Below are positions 39,019-47,784 of a stretch of 64,000 bases of DNA, one piece after another. Each line of letters opens with the position of its first letter. Within the stretch, counting starts at the first letter, position 1. Below the pieces are notes generated by a model. The model did no database searches and was not told where the DNA came from. It was given only the letters and a program-made list of their open reading frames with translations. Source of the DNA: Lysobacter spongiicola DSM 21749 (GTDB lineage: Bacteria > Pseudomonadota > Gammaproteobacteria > Xanthomonadales > Xanthomonadaceae); the NCBI RefSeq assembly GCF_900167055.1, contig NZ_FUXP01000006.1, positions 100,680 through 164,679 of the forward strand, given 5' to 3'. The position numbers were made by a program, and so were the translations under genes.

Positions 39019-39614
39019 CGCCAGTCCTCCAGTTGTTGCTGAAGCGCCTCGCGGGCCCGCGAAAGGTGCGTCTTCACCGACCCCTCGCTGCAACCCATGA
39101 CCCGCGCGGTGGTTGCCACGTCGAGTTCTTCCAGGATCCGCAGGCTGAATGCCTCGCGCTGGCGCCGGGGCAGCCGGGCGACCGCATCGGACAGCCGGGC
39201 GTAGCCTTCCTTGCCGTCGTGGGTGCGGGACGGGTCCGGCCCGTCGTCGCTCCAGTCCGGCATGCTGCCGTCGTCGCGCTCCTGCGGCGACACCAGCCAG
39301 CGCAGCCGGAACGTGCGCCGACGCTGGATGTCGATGATGCGGCTGCGCAGGATGCTCCAGAACAGCGGCGTCCATTCCGCGGCTGGGCGATCACGATAGT
39401 TGATCATCTTCATCATCGCGTCCTGCACCGCGTCCAGTGCGTCATCGCGGTGTCGCAATCCAATCTCCGAGAAGCGATAGGCCCGTGGCCCGATGCCCGC
39501 CAGGAACTCGTCCAGCGATGCCGGCGCGCGCGGCGCGGCAGCCACGGCTTCGCCGGTGTCGGGCGCTGGTATGTCGGAATTGGGTTCGGCATGGCTCGTC
39601 ACGGGTAGCAGCAT
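39015..39614 (-). CDS. RNA polymerase sigma factor, ECF type
   Basis: A 199-residue sigma-70 family factor with region 2 (RHRDDALDAVQDAMMKMINY, WTPLFWSILRSRIIDIQRR) and region 4 (LPRRQREAFSLRILEELDVATTARVMG, SVKTHLSRAREAL). The first 30 residues are non-conserved. The start at 39614 is the only plausible Met before region 2. Being coupled to a membrane anti-sigma gene suggests control by envelope stress. An ECF-like promoter motif lies upstream (39665-39690). Confidence 0.9.
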   Translation of the reverse strand: MLLPVTSHAEPNSDIPAPDTGEAVAAAPRAPASLDEFLAGIGPRAYRFSEIGLRHRDDALDAVQDAMMKMINYRDRPAAEWTPLFWSILRSRIIDIQRRRTFRLRWLVSPQERDDGSMPDWSDDGPDPSRTHDGKEGYARLSDAVARLPRRQREAFSLRILEELDVATTARVMGCSEGSVKTHLSRAREALQQQLEDWR

Positions 39615-39664
39615 AGGCGGTCGGCTTCGCTGGGGCGCGTAGCGTCCGCCCTCACAGGGGAGCA

Positions 39665-39690
39665 AACGCCCGCACGCTTTAGCGGTTGAC
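39665..39690 (-). promoter_or_regulatory. Possible ECF promoter of the sigma cassette
   Basis: On the minus strand GTCAAC and CGTT are separated by 16 bases, resembling the AAC-N16-CGTT pattern of many ECF promoters. The start point would be about 45 bases upstream of the sigma ATG, which would allow autoregulation. The match is short, so this is tentative. Confidence 0.35.
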
Positions 39691-39767
39691 ACCCCGCGCC
39701 GACGCCGGGGCGGCATACGGTTCAGGCCGTGGTTATGATGCAGGCGACATCGCAGGGAGACGGAACG

Positions 39768-40067
39768 ATGGGCGAGGGCTTCATGGCGCTGTACATCTTC
39801 ATGCTGGCGGCGATCGCCGGGCACGTCATCATCTCGAGGGTGCCGGTGATCCTGCACACGCCGCTGATGTCGGGGTCCAACTTCATCCACGGCATCGTCC
39901 TGATCGGGGCCATGGTGGTGCTGGGCCACGCCGACACCACGCTGGAGAAGGCGATCGGGTTCGTGGCGGTGCTGTTGGGGGCCGGCAACGCCGCCGGCGG
40001 CTACGTGGTCACCGAGCGGATGCTGGAGATGTTCAAGTCCAGCAAGCCGCCTGGCGGGCGCGCATGA
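39768..40067 (+). CDS. pntAB: NAD(P) transhydrogenase subunit alpha, part 2 (membrane domain)
   Basis: A 99-residue membrane subunit with three hydrophobic helices (ALYIFMLAAIAGHVII, then FIHGIVLIGAMVVLG and IGFVAVLLGAGNAAGGYVV), the alpha-subunit part of domain II. The start at 39768 is fixed by AGGGAGA about 7 bases upstream; an earlier in-frame GTG has no ribosome site. It overlaps pntB by 4 bases. Its usual upstream partner pntAA is displaced by the sigma cassette, so it needs its own promoter in 39615-39767. Confidence 0.93.
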   Translation: MGEGFMALYIFMLAAIAGHVIISRVPVILHTPLMSGSNFIHGIVLIGAMVVLGHADTTLEKAIGFVAVLLGAGNAAGGYVVTERMLEMFKSSKPPGGRA

Positions 40068-41494
40068 GCGGCTATGCGCAGGCGGCCTCCTGGGTCGCCG
40101 CGGTCAGTTACCTCGTCGCGGCGACGCTGTTCCTGCTCGGGCTGCAGCGCATGGCATCGCCCCGCACCGCGCGCAGCGGTATCCGCTGGGCGGGCGCGGG
40201 CATGCTCATCGCCACCGCCGCCACCTTCCTGCTGCCGGACCTGCACAACCTCGGGCTGATCGTGCTGGCGTTGCTGCTGGGGACAGTGCTGGCCTGGGTA
40301 TCGGGCAAGAAGGTCGCGATTACCGACATGCCGCAGATGGTCGCGCTCTACAACGGCATGGGCGGCGGCTCGGCGGCCGCGATCGGCGCGGTGGAGCTGT
40401 TGAGGTTCTCGGCCCTTGCCGCCGGCGGAGTGGCGCTGGCGGGCGGGGCGGATCGGCCATCGTTGCTGGTCCTGGTGCTCGCGACGTTGGGTGCCGCGAT
40501 CGGAGCGGTCTCCCTGTCGGGTTCGGTGGTCGCCTGGGCCAAGCTCGACGGCCGGCTCGACCGCCGCGTGGTGTTCCCGGCACAGCAGGTCCTCAACGCA
40601 CTGGTGGCCATCGCCATGGTGGCCGCCGGTGCCTGGGCCGTGGCGACGCTGGAAGTGCCGGCGATCATCATCTTCTTCAGCCTCGCGCTGGCGCTGGGCG
40701 TATTGATGACCCTGCCCATCGGCGGAGCGGACATGCCGGTGGTGATCTCGCTCTACAACGCGCTCACCGGTCTTGCGGTCGCGTTCGAGGGCTACGTGCT
40801 GGGCAACCAGGCGCTGATCATCGCCGGCACCATGGTCGGCGCGGCGGGCATGTTGCTGACCCGCCTGATGGCCAGGGCAATGAACCGGCCGATCAGTGGC
40901 GTGCTGTTTTCCAACTTCGGCGGTGGCGGCGCAGCGCAGGAGATCGCCGGCAGCCAGAAACCGATCGAGGCCGGGGACGTCGCGGCGATGATGGCCTATG
41001 CCGAACGCGTGGTCATCGTGCCCGGTTACGGCATGGCGGTGGCCCAGGCGCAGCACAAGATCTGGGAGCTGGCGCAGAAACTGGGGGAGCGGGGCGTCAA
41101 GGTGCGGTTCGCCATCCACCCGGTTGCCGGCCGCATGCCGGGCCACATGAACGTGCTGCTGGCCGAGGCGGGGGTCCCCTACGACCTGATCGTAGACATG
41201 GACGACATCAATCCCGAGTTCCCGCAGACCGACGTGGCGCTGGTGATCGGTGCCAACGACGTGGTCAATCCCGTGGCACGGACCGACCCTTCCAGCCCGA
41301 TCTTCGGGATGCCGATCCTCGACGTGGTGCAGGCGAAGAATGCGGTGGTGATCAAGCGCGGCAAGGGCACCGGCTTTGCGGGAATCGAGAACGCCCTGTT
41401 CTATGCCGACAACACCCGGATGCTCTACGGCGACGGTGCGGAGATGGCGAGCGCGCTGGTCAGCGAGTTGAAGGCGCTGGACGGGGGGCACTGA
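40064..41494 (+). CDS. pntB: NAD(P) transhydrogenase subunit beta
   Basis: A 476-residue subunit with about nine membrane helices (domain II) and the NADP(H)-binding domain III at the C-terminus. VIVPGYGMAVAQAQHKIWEL, FAIHPVAGRMPGHMNVLLAE, VIGANDVVNPVART and KRGKGTGFAGIEN are the domain III motifs. With PntAA and PntAB it uses the proton gradient to reduce NADP+ with NADH, feeding biosynthesis and peroxide defence. It starts in a 4-base overlap with pntAB. Confidence 0.96.
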   Translation: MSGYAQAASWVAAVSYLVAATLFLLGLQRMASPRTARSGIRWAGAGMLIATAATFLLPDLHNLGLIVLALLLGTVLAWVSGKKVAITDMPQMVALYNGMGGGSAAAIGAVELLRFSALAAGGVALAGGADRPSLLVLVLATLGAAIGAVSLSGSVVAWAKLDGRLDRRVVFPAQQVLNALVAIAMVAAGAWAVATLEVPAIIIFFSLALALGVLMTLPIGGADMPVVISLYNALTGLAVAFEGYVLGNQALIIAGTMVGAAGMLLTRLMARAMNRPISGVLFSNFGGGGAAQEIAGSQKPIEAGDVAAMMAYAERVVIVPGYGMAVAQAQHKIWELAQKLGERGVKVRFAIHPVAGRMPGHMNVLLAEAGVPYDLIVDMDDINPEFPQTDVALVIGANDVVNPVARTDPSSPIFGMPILDVVQAKNAVVIKRGKGTGFAGIENALFYADNTRMLYGDGAEMASALVSELKALDGGH

Positions 41495-41496
41495 CC

Positions 41497-41904
41497 TCAG
41501 CGGGCGGCCACCGCGGCCACCGGCAGCGAAAGGGCCAGCAGCGCCCAGTCCCAGCCGCCATTGGCCAGCTTCGCCAGTGTCCATGCATGCTCCGCGCCCA
41601 AGCGCGTCGATGATTCCCACGGAGACAGGCCCAGCATCAGGCCCAGTTGTCCCGCGATCAGGCCCCAATAGGCGAGGACGATGATGACGGCGGTGGCCAG
41701 CATCGCCAGCGTGGCCCGCCAGGGGCCCGGTCGCCAGCGGCCCAGCCTGAGCATCAGGGCCACGTCGAGAGCCGCAAGGACTGCCATCCAGCTGTTCTCG
41801 CGGCCGTTGAAGAAGCCCAGCGACAGCCACGCGGCCAGGAATCCGCAGGTGCCAAGTACCAGCAGTGCCCAGGGCATCCAGGTCTTTGCGGCGGCGGGAC
41901 GCAT
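41497..41904 (-). CDS. Small membrane protein, unknown
   Basis: I do not recognise a family. The 135-residue product has four hydrophobic helices (about 10-27, 34-48, 60-80 and 115-133) and no catalytic motif. The start at 41904 (MRPAAAKTWMPW) gives a short positive N-terminus; the frame stays open upstream without homology signs. It converges with pntB, with 2 bases between the stop codons. It could be a small inner-membrane protein of unknown role. Confidence 0.65.
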   Translation of the reverse strand: MRPAAAKTWMPWALLVLGTCGFLAAWLSLGFFNGRENSWMAVLAALDVALMLRLGRWRPGPWRATLAMLATAVIIVLAYWGLIAGQLGLMLGLSPWESSTRLGAEHAWTLAKLANGGWDWALLALSLPVAAVAAR

Positions 41905-42032
41905 CGGGCGGCGTGTCACGTGGCGGATCCGTGGGGGAGGGCAGGGGCGCGGCAGCATAGCCCGCGTGGGGTTCGGCGCATATTGGACTAGAATGGTCCT
42001 ACTTCCCCGGACCCTGGTTGGCCGACAGCGAT

Positions 42033-42590
42033 ATGTACTCCCGCAGCAGTGAACCCGTACGCTTCGAGCGCGACTGTGCCGCCGTCCTGGTGCCGCAGGG
42101 CGATGCCGTCACCCTTCCGGCCGGCAGCGCCGGATACATCACCCAGGCGCTGGGCGGCAGCTACACCGTATTCGTGGACGGCAACCTGTTCCGGATCGCC
42201 GGCCCCGATGCCGACGCGATCGGCAAGGAGCCCCCGGAGCCGCTGGAACTCGCGGAAGGCGCCGACGACGACGCGGTAGAGCAACTGGTGTGGAAACAGT
42301 TGCGCACCTGTTTCGACCCCGAGATCCCGATCAACGTGGTGGACTTGGGGCTGGTGTACGAAGCGAGCATCAAGCCCCACCCGGTCGAGCCGGGCCTGCG
42401 CGTGGTGCGGGTCGAGATGACGCTGACCGCGCCGGGCTGCGGCATGGGCGACATCCTGGTCGAGGACGTCCGCAGCAAGCTGGAGATCATCCCGACCGTG
42501 TCCGAGGCCGATGTCGAGCTGGTGTTCGACCCGCCGTGGAACCGGAACATGATGTCCGAGGCCGCCCGGCTGGAAACCGGCATGTTGTAG
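42033..42590 (+). CDS. sufT: Fe-S cluster assembly protein SufT (MIP18/DUF59 family)
   Basis: A 185-residue protein. The N-terminal extension (ERDCAAVLVPQGDAVTLPAG, then GSYTVFVDGNLFRIAG) plus a C-terminal DUF59 domain (FDPEIPINVVDLGLVYE, TLTAPGCGMGDILVEDVR with the conserved Cys, DPPWNRNMMSEAARLETGML) is the SufT arrangement. SufT helps mature Fe-S enzymes. It is isolated here, with no other suf gene visible. The start at 42033 is preferred over an upstream in-frame TTG. Confidence 0.93.
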   Translation: MYSRSSEPVRFERDCAAVLVPQGDAVTLPAGSAGYITQALGGSYTVFVDGNLFRIAGPDADAIGKEPPEPLELAEGADDDAVEQLVWKQLRTCFDPEIPINVVDLGLVYEASIKPHPVEPGLRVVRVEMTLTAPGCGMGDILVEDVRSKLEIIPTVSEADVELVFDPPWNRNMMSEAARLETGML

Positions 42591-42742
42591 CCGGTTGTCG
42601 AAGCGTGCGCTTAACGTCCAAAGGTGACGCAACAGGACACAACTTCGCGCGGGAATGTGTTGCGCTGCAGCAGTGACGATGGTCGCGGCATCTTCCTTCG
42701 CGACTCTTGGACCCCCGTGGTTGAAGGCCCGTGGCGGTTTTG

Positions 42743-42758
42743 GTTAAGCGTCCTTAAC
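42743..42758. promoter_or_regulatory. Palindrome in the leader of the S8 protease gene
   Basis: GTTAAG-CGTC-CTTAAC is a perfect 6-base inverted repeat with a 4-base centre, inside the 306-base gene-free stretch 42591-42896 between sufT and the S8 protease. A related word (CTTAACGTCC) occurs near 42610. It could be an operator. I find no convincing promoter hexamers and nothing else in this stretch. Confidence 0.4.
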
Positions 42759-42896
42759 AGAGTTGCGTGACGGTTTGCACCGCGGGTTTGCCGTTGGTGC
42801 AGGAGGCCCCCTAGGTTCGTTGTCGGTCCGTTCAGAAGTGGATCGTTGAAGAACCAGTTTGCCGCGACTGCGGCTTATCCTTTCCGGGGGTTACAC

Positions 42897-45026
42897 ATGT
42901 CTCACCGCTTCCCGCGTGGAATCCGTCCCCACGCTCTTGCCGCAGCCACCGCGGCCGTCCTTTCCGCTTCCGTGCTGGCCGCGCCGGCCATGGCCGCCGG
43001 GCAGGGCACCGTCAACATCTCCAGCCTGCAATCGGCTGACACGCACGACCGGTTCATCGTGAAGTACAAGGAAGGCAGCGCCGAGCGGAGCAATCCGGCC
43101 GCGCTGAAGCGCTCGTTGAATGCCGCCGCCACCGCGACCCTGCACGGCAAGGCGCTGGGCCTGCAGAAGCTGCGCAGCACCGCGATCGGCGCCGAAGTGA
43201 TCAGGACCGAGCGCAAGCTGGACCGTCGCGATGCCGAAGCGCTGATGCGCAGCCTCGCCGCCGACCCGAACGTCGAGTACGTCGAGGTCGACCAGCTGAT
43301 GAAGCCGATCGCCTCGGCCAACGACACCTACTACACCAGCCACCAGTGGCACTACTGGGAAGCGGCCGGCGGCATCAAGGCCGACCAGGCGTGGGACACA
43401 ACCACCGGCAGTGGCGTGGTGGTGGCGGTGATCGACACCGGCATCACCAACCACAGCGACCTGAACGGCAATGTGCTGCCGGGTTACGACTTCATCTCCG
43501 ATGCCGGCATGGCGCGTGACGGAAACGGGCGTGACAGCAACGCCCAGGACGAGGGCGACTGGTATGCCGCCAACGAGTGCGCGGCCGGTTATCCCGCTTC
43601 CAACTCCAGCTGGCACGGTACCCACGTGGCGGGCACCGTCGCGGCAGTGACCAACAACAACTCCGGCGTGGCCGGCGTCGCCCACGGCGCCAAGGTGGTT
43701 CCGGTCCGCGTGCTCGGCAAGTGTGGTGGCTACACCTCCGACATCGTTGACGGCATCGTCTGGGCGTCGGGCGGCAGCGTGAGTGGCGTGCCGGCCAACG
43801 CGAACCCGGCCGAGGTCATCAACATGAGCCTGGGCGGCGGTGGTTCCTGCTCGTCGAGCTACCAGAACGCCATCAACAGCGCCGTCAGCCGCGGTTCCAC
43901 GGTGGTGGTCGCCGCGGGCAACAGCAACGCCGACACCTCCGGCTTCACGCCGGCCAGCTGCAACAACGTCATCGCCGTGGCCTCGACGACCCGCACCGGC
44001 GCGCGCTCGAGCTTCTCCAACTACGGCAGCCTGATCGACGTGGCGGCACCGGGCAGCGACATCGCCTCGACCGTCAACAGCGGCACCACCACGCCGAGCA
44101 GCGAAGGCTACAGCCTGATGTCGGGCACCTCGATGGCCGCCCCGCACGTGGCCGGCGTTGCCGCCCTGATGCAGGCCGCGGCGGGTGGCAGCCTGACCCC
44201 GGCGCAGGTGGAGTCGACCCTGAAGTCCACGGTGCGTTCCTTCCCGTCGAGCCCGGACCGCAACATCGGCAACGGCATCATGAATGCCAAGGCCGCGGTC
44301 GATGCGGTCTCCGGAGGCGGTGGCGGTGGCGGTGGTGGCGGTGGCGACGGCGAACTGACCAAAGGCGTGCCTGAGACGGGCCTGTCTGCCGGCAGCGGCA
44401 GCTCGCTGTCCTACACCATCGAAGTGCCGGCCGGTGCCAGCAACCTGAGCATCGCCATCTCCGGTGGATCAGGCGATGCCGACCTGTACGTGCGCCGTGG
44501 CAGCGCCCCGACCGACAGCAGCTACGACTGCCGTCCGTACCGTTCGGGCAACGCCGAGACCTGCACCTTCGCCAGCCCGGCGGCCGGGACCTACCACGTC
44601 CGCGTCAAGGCCTATTCGAGCTTCAGCGGCGTCACCCTGCTCGGCGACTACAGCGCGGGCAGCGGCGGCGGTGGTGGCGGCACCAGCCAGACGTACAGCA
44701 ACACTGGTGACTACACCATCCGTGACCGCGCAACCGTCGAGAGCCCCATCAGCGTGTCCGGACGCAGCGGCAACGCACCGTCGGCCACGCCGGTCGCCAT
44801 CGACATCCGCCACACTTACAAAGGCGACCTGAAGGTCGACCTGGTGGCGCCCGATGGCAGTGCCTACACGCTGCACAACCGCTCCGGTGGCAGCGCCGAC
44901 AACATCATCGGCACCGCAACGGTCGACCTGTCCAGCGAAGCCATCAATGGCACCTGGAAGCTGCGGGTGAACGATGCCTACTCCGGCGATACCGGGTACA
45001 TCAACAGCTGGAGCATCACGTTCTGA
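42897..45026 (+). CDS. Secreted S8 (subtilisin-like) serine protease with PPC and P domains
   Basis: A 709-residue preproprotease. The signal peptide ends near AMA (residue 33), followed by an I9-like inhibitory propeptide (about 50-135, DRFIVKYKEG). The catalytic domain has Asp180 (VVAVIDTGI), His240 (WHGTHVAG) and Ser412 (GTSMAAPHVAG). Poly-Gly linkers separate a PPC domain (about 485-590) and a C-terminal P/proprotein-convertase domain (about 605-709, ending YINSWSITF). The start at 42897 has a G-rich ribosome site; an upstream TTG is rejected. Likely secreted by the type II system. A terminator follows at 45057. Confidence 0.94.
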   Translation: MSHRFPRGIRPHALAAATAAVLSASVLAAPAMAAGQGTVNISSLQSADTHDRFIVKYKEGSAERSNPAALKRSLNAAATATLHGKALGLQKLRSTAIGAEVIRTERKLDRRDAEALMRSLAADPNVEYVEVDQLMKPIASANDTYYTSHQWHYWEAAGGIKADQAWDTTTGSGVVVAVIDTGITNHSDLNGNVLPGYDFISDAGMARDGNGRDSNAQDEGDWYAANECAAGYPASNSSWHGTHVAGTVAAVTNNNSGVAGVAHGAKVVPVRVLGKCGGYTSDIVDGIVWASGGSVSGVPANANPAEVINMSLGGGGSCSSSYQNAINSAVSRGSTVVVAAGNSNADTSGFTPASCNNVIAVASTTRTGARSSFSNYGSLIDVAAPGSDIASTVNSGTTTPSSEGYSLMSGTSMAAPHVAGVAALMQAAAGGSLTPAQVESTLKSTVRSFPSSPDRNIGNGIMNAKAAVDAVSGGGGGGGGGGGDGELTKGVPETGLSAGSGSSLSYTIEVPAGASNLSIAISGGSGDADLYVRRGSAPTDSSYDCRPYRSGNAETCTFASPAAGTYHVRVKAYSSFSGVTLLGDYSAGSGGGGGGTSQTYSNTGDYTIRDRATVESPISVSGRSGNAPSATPVAIDIRHTYKGDLKVDLVAPDGSAYTLHNRSGGSADNIIGTATVDLSSEAINGTWKLRVNDAYSGDTGYINSWSITF

Positions 45027-45056
45027 TCGGGCTTTCCCGATAGCGGTACGCAACAG

Positions 45057-45088
45057 CGGGATCCGGGCGAGTGCCCGGATCCCGTTTT
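45057..45088 (+). terminator. Intrinsic terminator of the S8 protease gene
   Basis: A perfect 12-base-pair stem (CGGGATCCGGGC and GCCCGGATCCCG) with a GAGT loop is followed by TTTT, 30 bases after the stop codon. It should separate this gene from the M28 peptidase gene downstream. Confidence 0.9.
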
Positions 45089-45185
45089 CCGGGGCCGGAC
45101 AGGGGCGGCCACGGGCGGGGCACGACGCCCGCCAGGACACGAGTGCTTCCGGCGCAGCCGCAGGCACCCAACAAGGAGAGTCCCC

Positions 45186-47168
45186 ATGAAGAAGATTCCA
45201 TTGCTTGCGGCATTGGCTTGCTGCACCACGTTTTCCGTTCTCGCTCCAGGCACGGTCCAGGCCCAGGACGAGCACGTGCAACCCCGGCCGCACACCACGG
45301 CTGCCACACCGGACCCGTTCGCTCCGGTCTACATCGTCAGCTCCCGCGAGAGCTTCCAGTCCGGCCTGTCGGCGATCGCCGATGCCCCGCGCGCTGCGCG
45401 CGACAGCACGGGTGCGGCGCTGGTCGTTTCGCGGGTGGAAGCACACGAGCTGCCGCTCGTCAGCCACCACATCCACGCCGGCGAACACCGCTGCGGCGGG
45501 TACTTCGCCTTCACCAGCGAAGAGGAGGCGCGCCGGTTCATCCAGGGTGAGCAGAGCGCGAGGGCGCTGACCGCCACCTTCGCCGACTATTCGGTCGACA
45601 ACCAGGCGACGGTGGATTCCTGGCTGCCCCAGGTACAGGAAGCGGGCATCCGTTCGACGATCGAGCACCTCTCCACCGCGTGGCCCAACCGCTACTACGC
45701 CAGCAGCTCCGGACAGGCGGCCGCCGAGTGGATCCGCGATCGCTGGACCGGCCTGGCACAGGGCCGTGGGGATGTCGACGTCGAGCTGTTCGACTGCGCC
45801 AATTGCTCCACCCAGCCATCGGTGATCCTCACCGTCCAGGGTACCGACCTCGCCGACGAGGTCGTGGTGCTCGGCGGCCACCTGGACTCCATTTCCAACG
45901 CCGGTAGCGGGGACGGCATGGACGCCCCGGGGGCCGACGACGACGCCTCGGGCATCGCCACCCTCACCGAAGTGATCCGGATCGCGCTGGCCGACGGCTG
46001 GAAGCCGCGGCGCACGGTGAAGTTCATGGGATATGCGGCCGAGGAAGTCGGCCTGCGTGGCTCCAACGCCATCGCGCAGTCGTTCCAGCAGCAGGGCGTG
46101 GACGTGGTCGGTGTGCTGCAACTGGACATGACCAACTATGCGGCCGGCGCCAGCGTCGACATGCGCCTGTTGACCGACTACAGCAACGCCGGCCTGCAGC
46201 AGTTCCTGCGTGATGTATTCGATGAGTACCTCGCCCCGCTCGGCCTCACCCGCGGCACCTACACCTGCGGCTATGGCTGCTCCGACCATGCATCCTGGAC
46301 CAGCGCCGGCTACCCCGCGGCAATGATGTTCGAAGCCACCTTCAACAACCGGCTCCACACCGTGGAGGACACGCTGCCGAGGATGGGTGGCAGTGCCGAA
46401 GCCAGCGTCAACTTCGCCAAGCTCGGGCTGGCGTTCCTTGGCGAACTGGCGAAGACCGAGGGCGGCGGCGACGGTGGTGATCCGCCGGATGGCGACACGC
46501 TGCAGAACGGCGTGCCGGTGACCGGGCTTTCCGCTGCCACCGGCGGCGAGTTGCACTACACGATGGAGGTGCCGGCCGGCGCTTCGGACCTGGAGTTCAT
46601 CACCTCCGGCGGCAGCGGCGATGCCGACCTCTACGTGCGCCACGGCAGCGCGCCGACCGACGCGACCTACGACTGCCGGCCGTACCGGAGCGGCAACGGC
46701 GAGACCTGTTCCTTCTCCAATCCGCAACCGGGTACCTGGCACGTGAGGCTCAAGGCCTATTCCGCATTCAGCGCAGTCAGCCTGGTCGGAAGCTTCGCCA
46801 CGGGTGACGGCGATGGTGGTGGCGGGGTGCAGACGTACGAGAACACGGACGACGTACAGATCCGCGACAACGCTACGGTGGAAAGCGTCATCACCGTGGC
46901 CGGCCGCAGCGGGAACGCACCGTCGAACGCATCCCTATCGGTGGATATCCGCCACAGCTATCGCGGCGATCTGCGGGTGGACCTGGTCGCCCCGGATGGC
47001 ACCGCCTACAACCTCTCGAACCGGAGTGGCGGCAGCGCCGACGATATCGTCGGCACGTTCGAGCTCGACCTTTCCCCGGAGTCGCTCAACGGCGCCTGGA
47101 AGCTGCGCGTCAACGACAACTACACCTACGACACCGGCTACATCAATGGCTGGGGCATCACGTTCTAG
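45186..47168 (+). CDS. Secreted M28 aminopeptidase (leucyl aminopeptidase type) with PPC and P domains
   Basis: A 660-residue preproenzyme: signal peptide to about residue 26 (TVQAQD), propeptide to about 140, then the co-catalytic dizinc M28 domain. Ligands are His232 (GGHLDS), the Asp of GADDDASG (about 251), Glu287 after catalytic Glu286 (AAEEVG), Asp314 (LQLDM) and His391 (RLHTVED), as in Aeromonas aminopeptidase. A PPC domain (about 440-540) and a P domain (about 550-660) follow and closely resemble those of the preceding S8 protease. AAGGAG 6 bases upstream supports the start. Confidence 0.94.
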   Translation: MKKIPLLAALACCTTFSVLAPGTVQAQDEHVQPRPHTTAATPDPFAPVYIVSSRESFQSGLSAIADAPRAARDSTGAALVVSRVEAHELPLVSHHIHAGEHRCGGYFAFTSEEEARRFIQGEQSARALTATFADYSVDNQATVDSWLPQVQEAGIRSTIEHLSTAWPNRYYASSSGQAAAEWIRDRWTGLAQGRGDVDVELFDCANCSTQPSVILTVQGTDLADEVVVLGGHLDSISNAGSGDGMDAPGADDDASGIATLTEVIRIALADGWKPRRTVKFMGYAAEEVGLRGSNAIAQSFQQQGVDVVGVLQLDMTNYAAGASVDMRLLTDYSNAGLQQFLRDVFDEYLAPLGLTRGTYTCGYGCSDHASWTSAGYPAAMMFEATFNNRLHTVEDTLPRMGGSAEASVNFAKLGLAFLGELAKTEGGGDGGDPPDGDTLQNGVPVTGLSAATGGELHYTMEVPAGASDLEFITSGGSGDADLYVRHGSAPTDATYDCRPYRSGNGETCSFSNPQPGTWHVRLKAYSAFSAVSLVGSFATGDGDGGGGVQTYENTDDVQIRDNATVESVITVAGRSGNAPSNASLSVDIRHSYRGDLRVDLVAPDGTAYNLSNRSGGSADDIVGTFELDLSPESLNGAWKLRVNDNYTYDTGYINGWGITF

Positions 47169-47200
47169 CAGCCGCGTCGGAACCCTTTGCCATCTCTCCC

Positions 47201-47226
47201 GCCCCGGTTCGCCGGGGCAATTTTTT
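47201..47226 (+). terminator. Intrinsic terminator of the M28 peptidase gene
   Basis: GCCCCGG-TTCG-CCGGGGC forms a 7-base-pair stem with a stable UUCG-type tetraloop, followed by AA and TTTTTT, 32 bases after the stop codon. It functions on the plus strand only. Confidence 0.92.
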
Positions 47227-47234
47227 ATGGGCCG

Positions 47235-47720
47235 TCAGACCGCTTCGAAGCGGTTGGCCTCGACGTTCTTGCGGACCTTGAGCGGGTCCCAGATGCGGCC
47301 GTTCATGGCGATGTACACACCGGGCGGCAACGACTGCACCGCACCCACGGCGGTGCCGATGTTGAACTCGGCATCCGAACCCCTGAAACGCGCGGGGTTG
47401 AGCGCGCCAGTCAAGACAATGGTCTTGCCCTCGATGCTCGATAGCACCCGCGCGGTCTCGACCATGGAGTCGGTGCCGTGGGTGACCAGCACGTGCCGGG
47501 CCTGCTGGGCGGCGATGGTCGCGCGCAGCAGGTCGCGGTCGCCATCGGTGATGTGCAGCGAGTCCTTGCGCAGGATCGGGATCACGTTGTAGCGGAACGC
47601 CACCCCCAGCTCCTCCAGGATCCGGCCGATCTGCGGCTCGCCGATCTGGAAATCCGACTTGTCGTCGAAGTAGATCTTGTCGATCGTGCCGCCGGTGGTG
47701 ACGATGCAGAGCTGTTCCAT
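47235..47720 (-). CDS. One-domain asparaginase-like protein
   Basis: A 161-residue protein equal to the N-terminal domain of bacterial L-asparaginases. The two catalytic threonine motifs are present (VTTGGTIDKI and LVTHGTDSM) with TGALNPARFRGSDAEFN, but the C-terminal domain is absent. The stop is followed by the M28 terminator on the other strand, so this is not a frameshift artefact. Such single-domain proteins recur in proteobacteria. Activity as an asparaginase is not certain. Confidence 0.85.
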   Translation of the reverse strand: MEQLCIVTTGGTIDKIYFDDKSDFQIGEPQIGRILEELGVAFRYNVIPILRKDSLHITDGDRDLLRATIAAQQARHVLVTHGTDSMVETARVLSSIEGKTIVLTGALNPARFRGSDAEFNIGTAVGAVQSLPPGVYIAMNGRIWDPLKVRKNVEANRFEAV

Positions 47721-47784
47721 TGACCGGTCGCGATTGCGGGGGAGCGCGGATTATACGTGGCGGGCAAGGACGGCCACGCCGGCT

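Noticed and set aside
39686..39739. TTGACA (39686) and TATGAT (39734) as a plus-strand promoter for pntAB
   Set aside because: The two hexamers are 42 bases apart, and neither has a partner at 16-18 bases.
44469..46742. A 757-codon minus-strand open frame across the two protease genes
   Set aside because: It runs antisense through both protease genes and the terminator between them; composition is a mirror of the sense genes.
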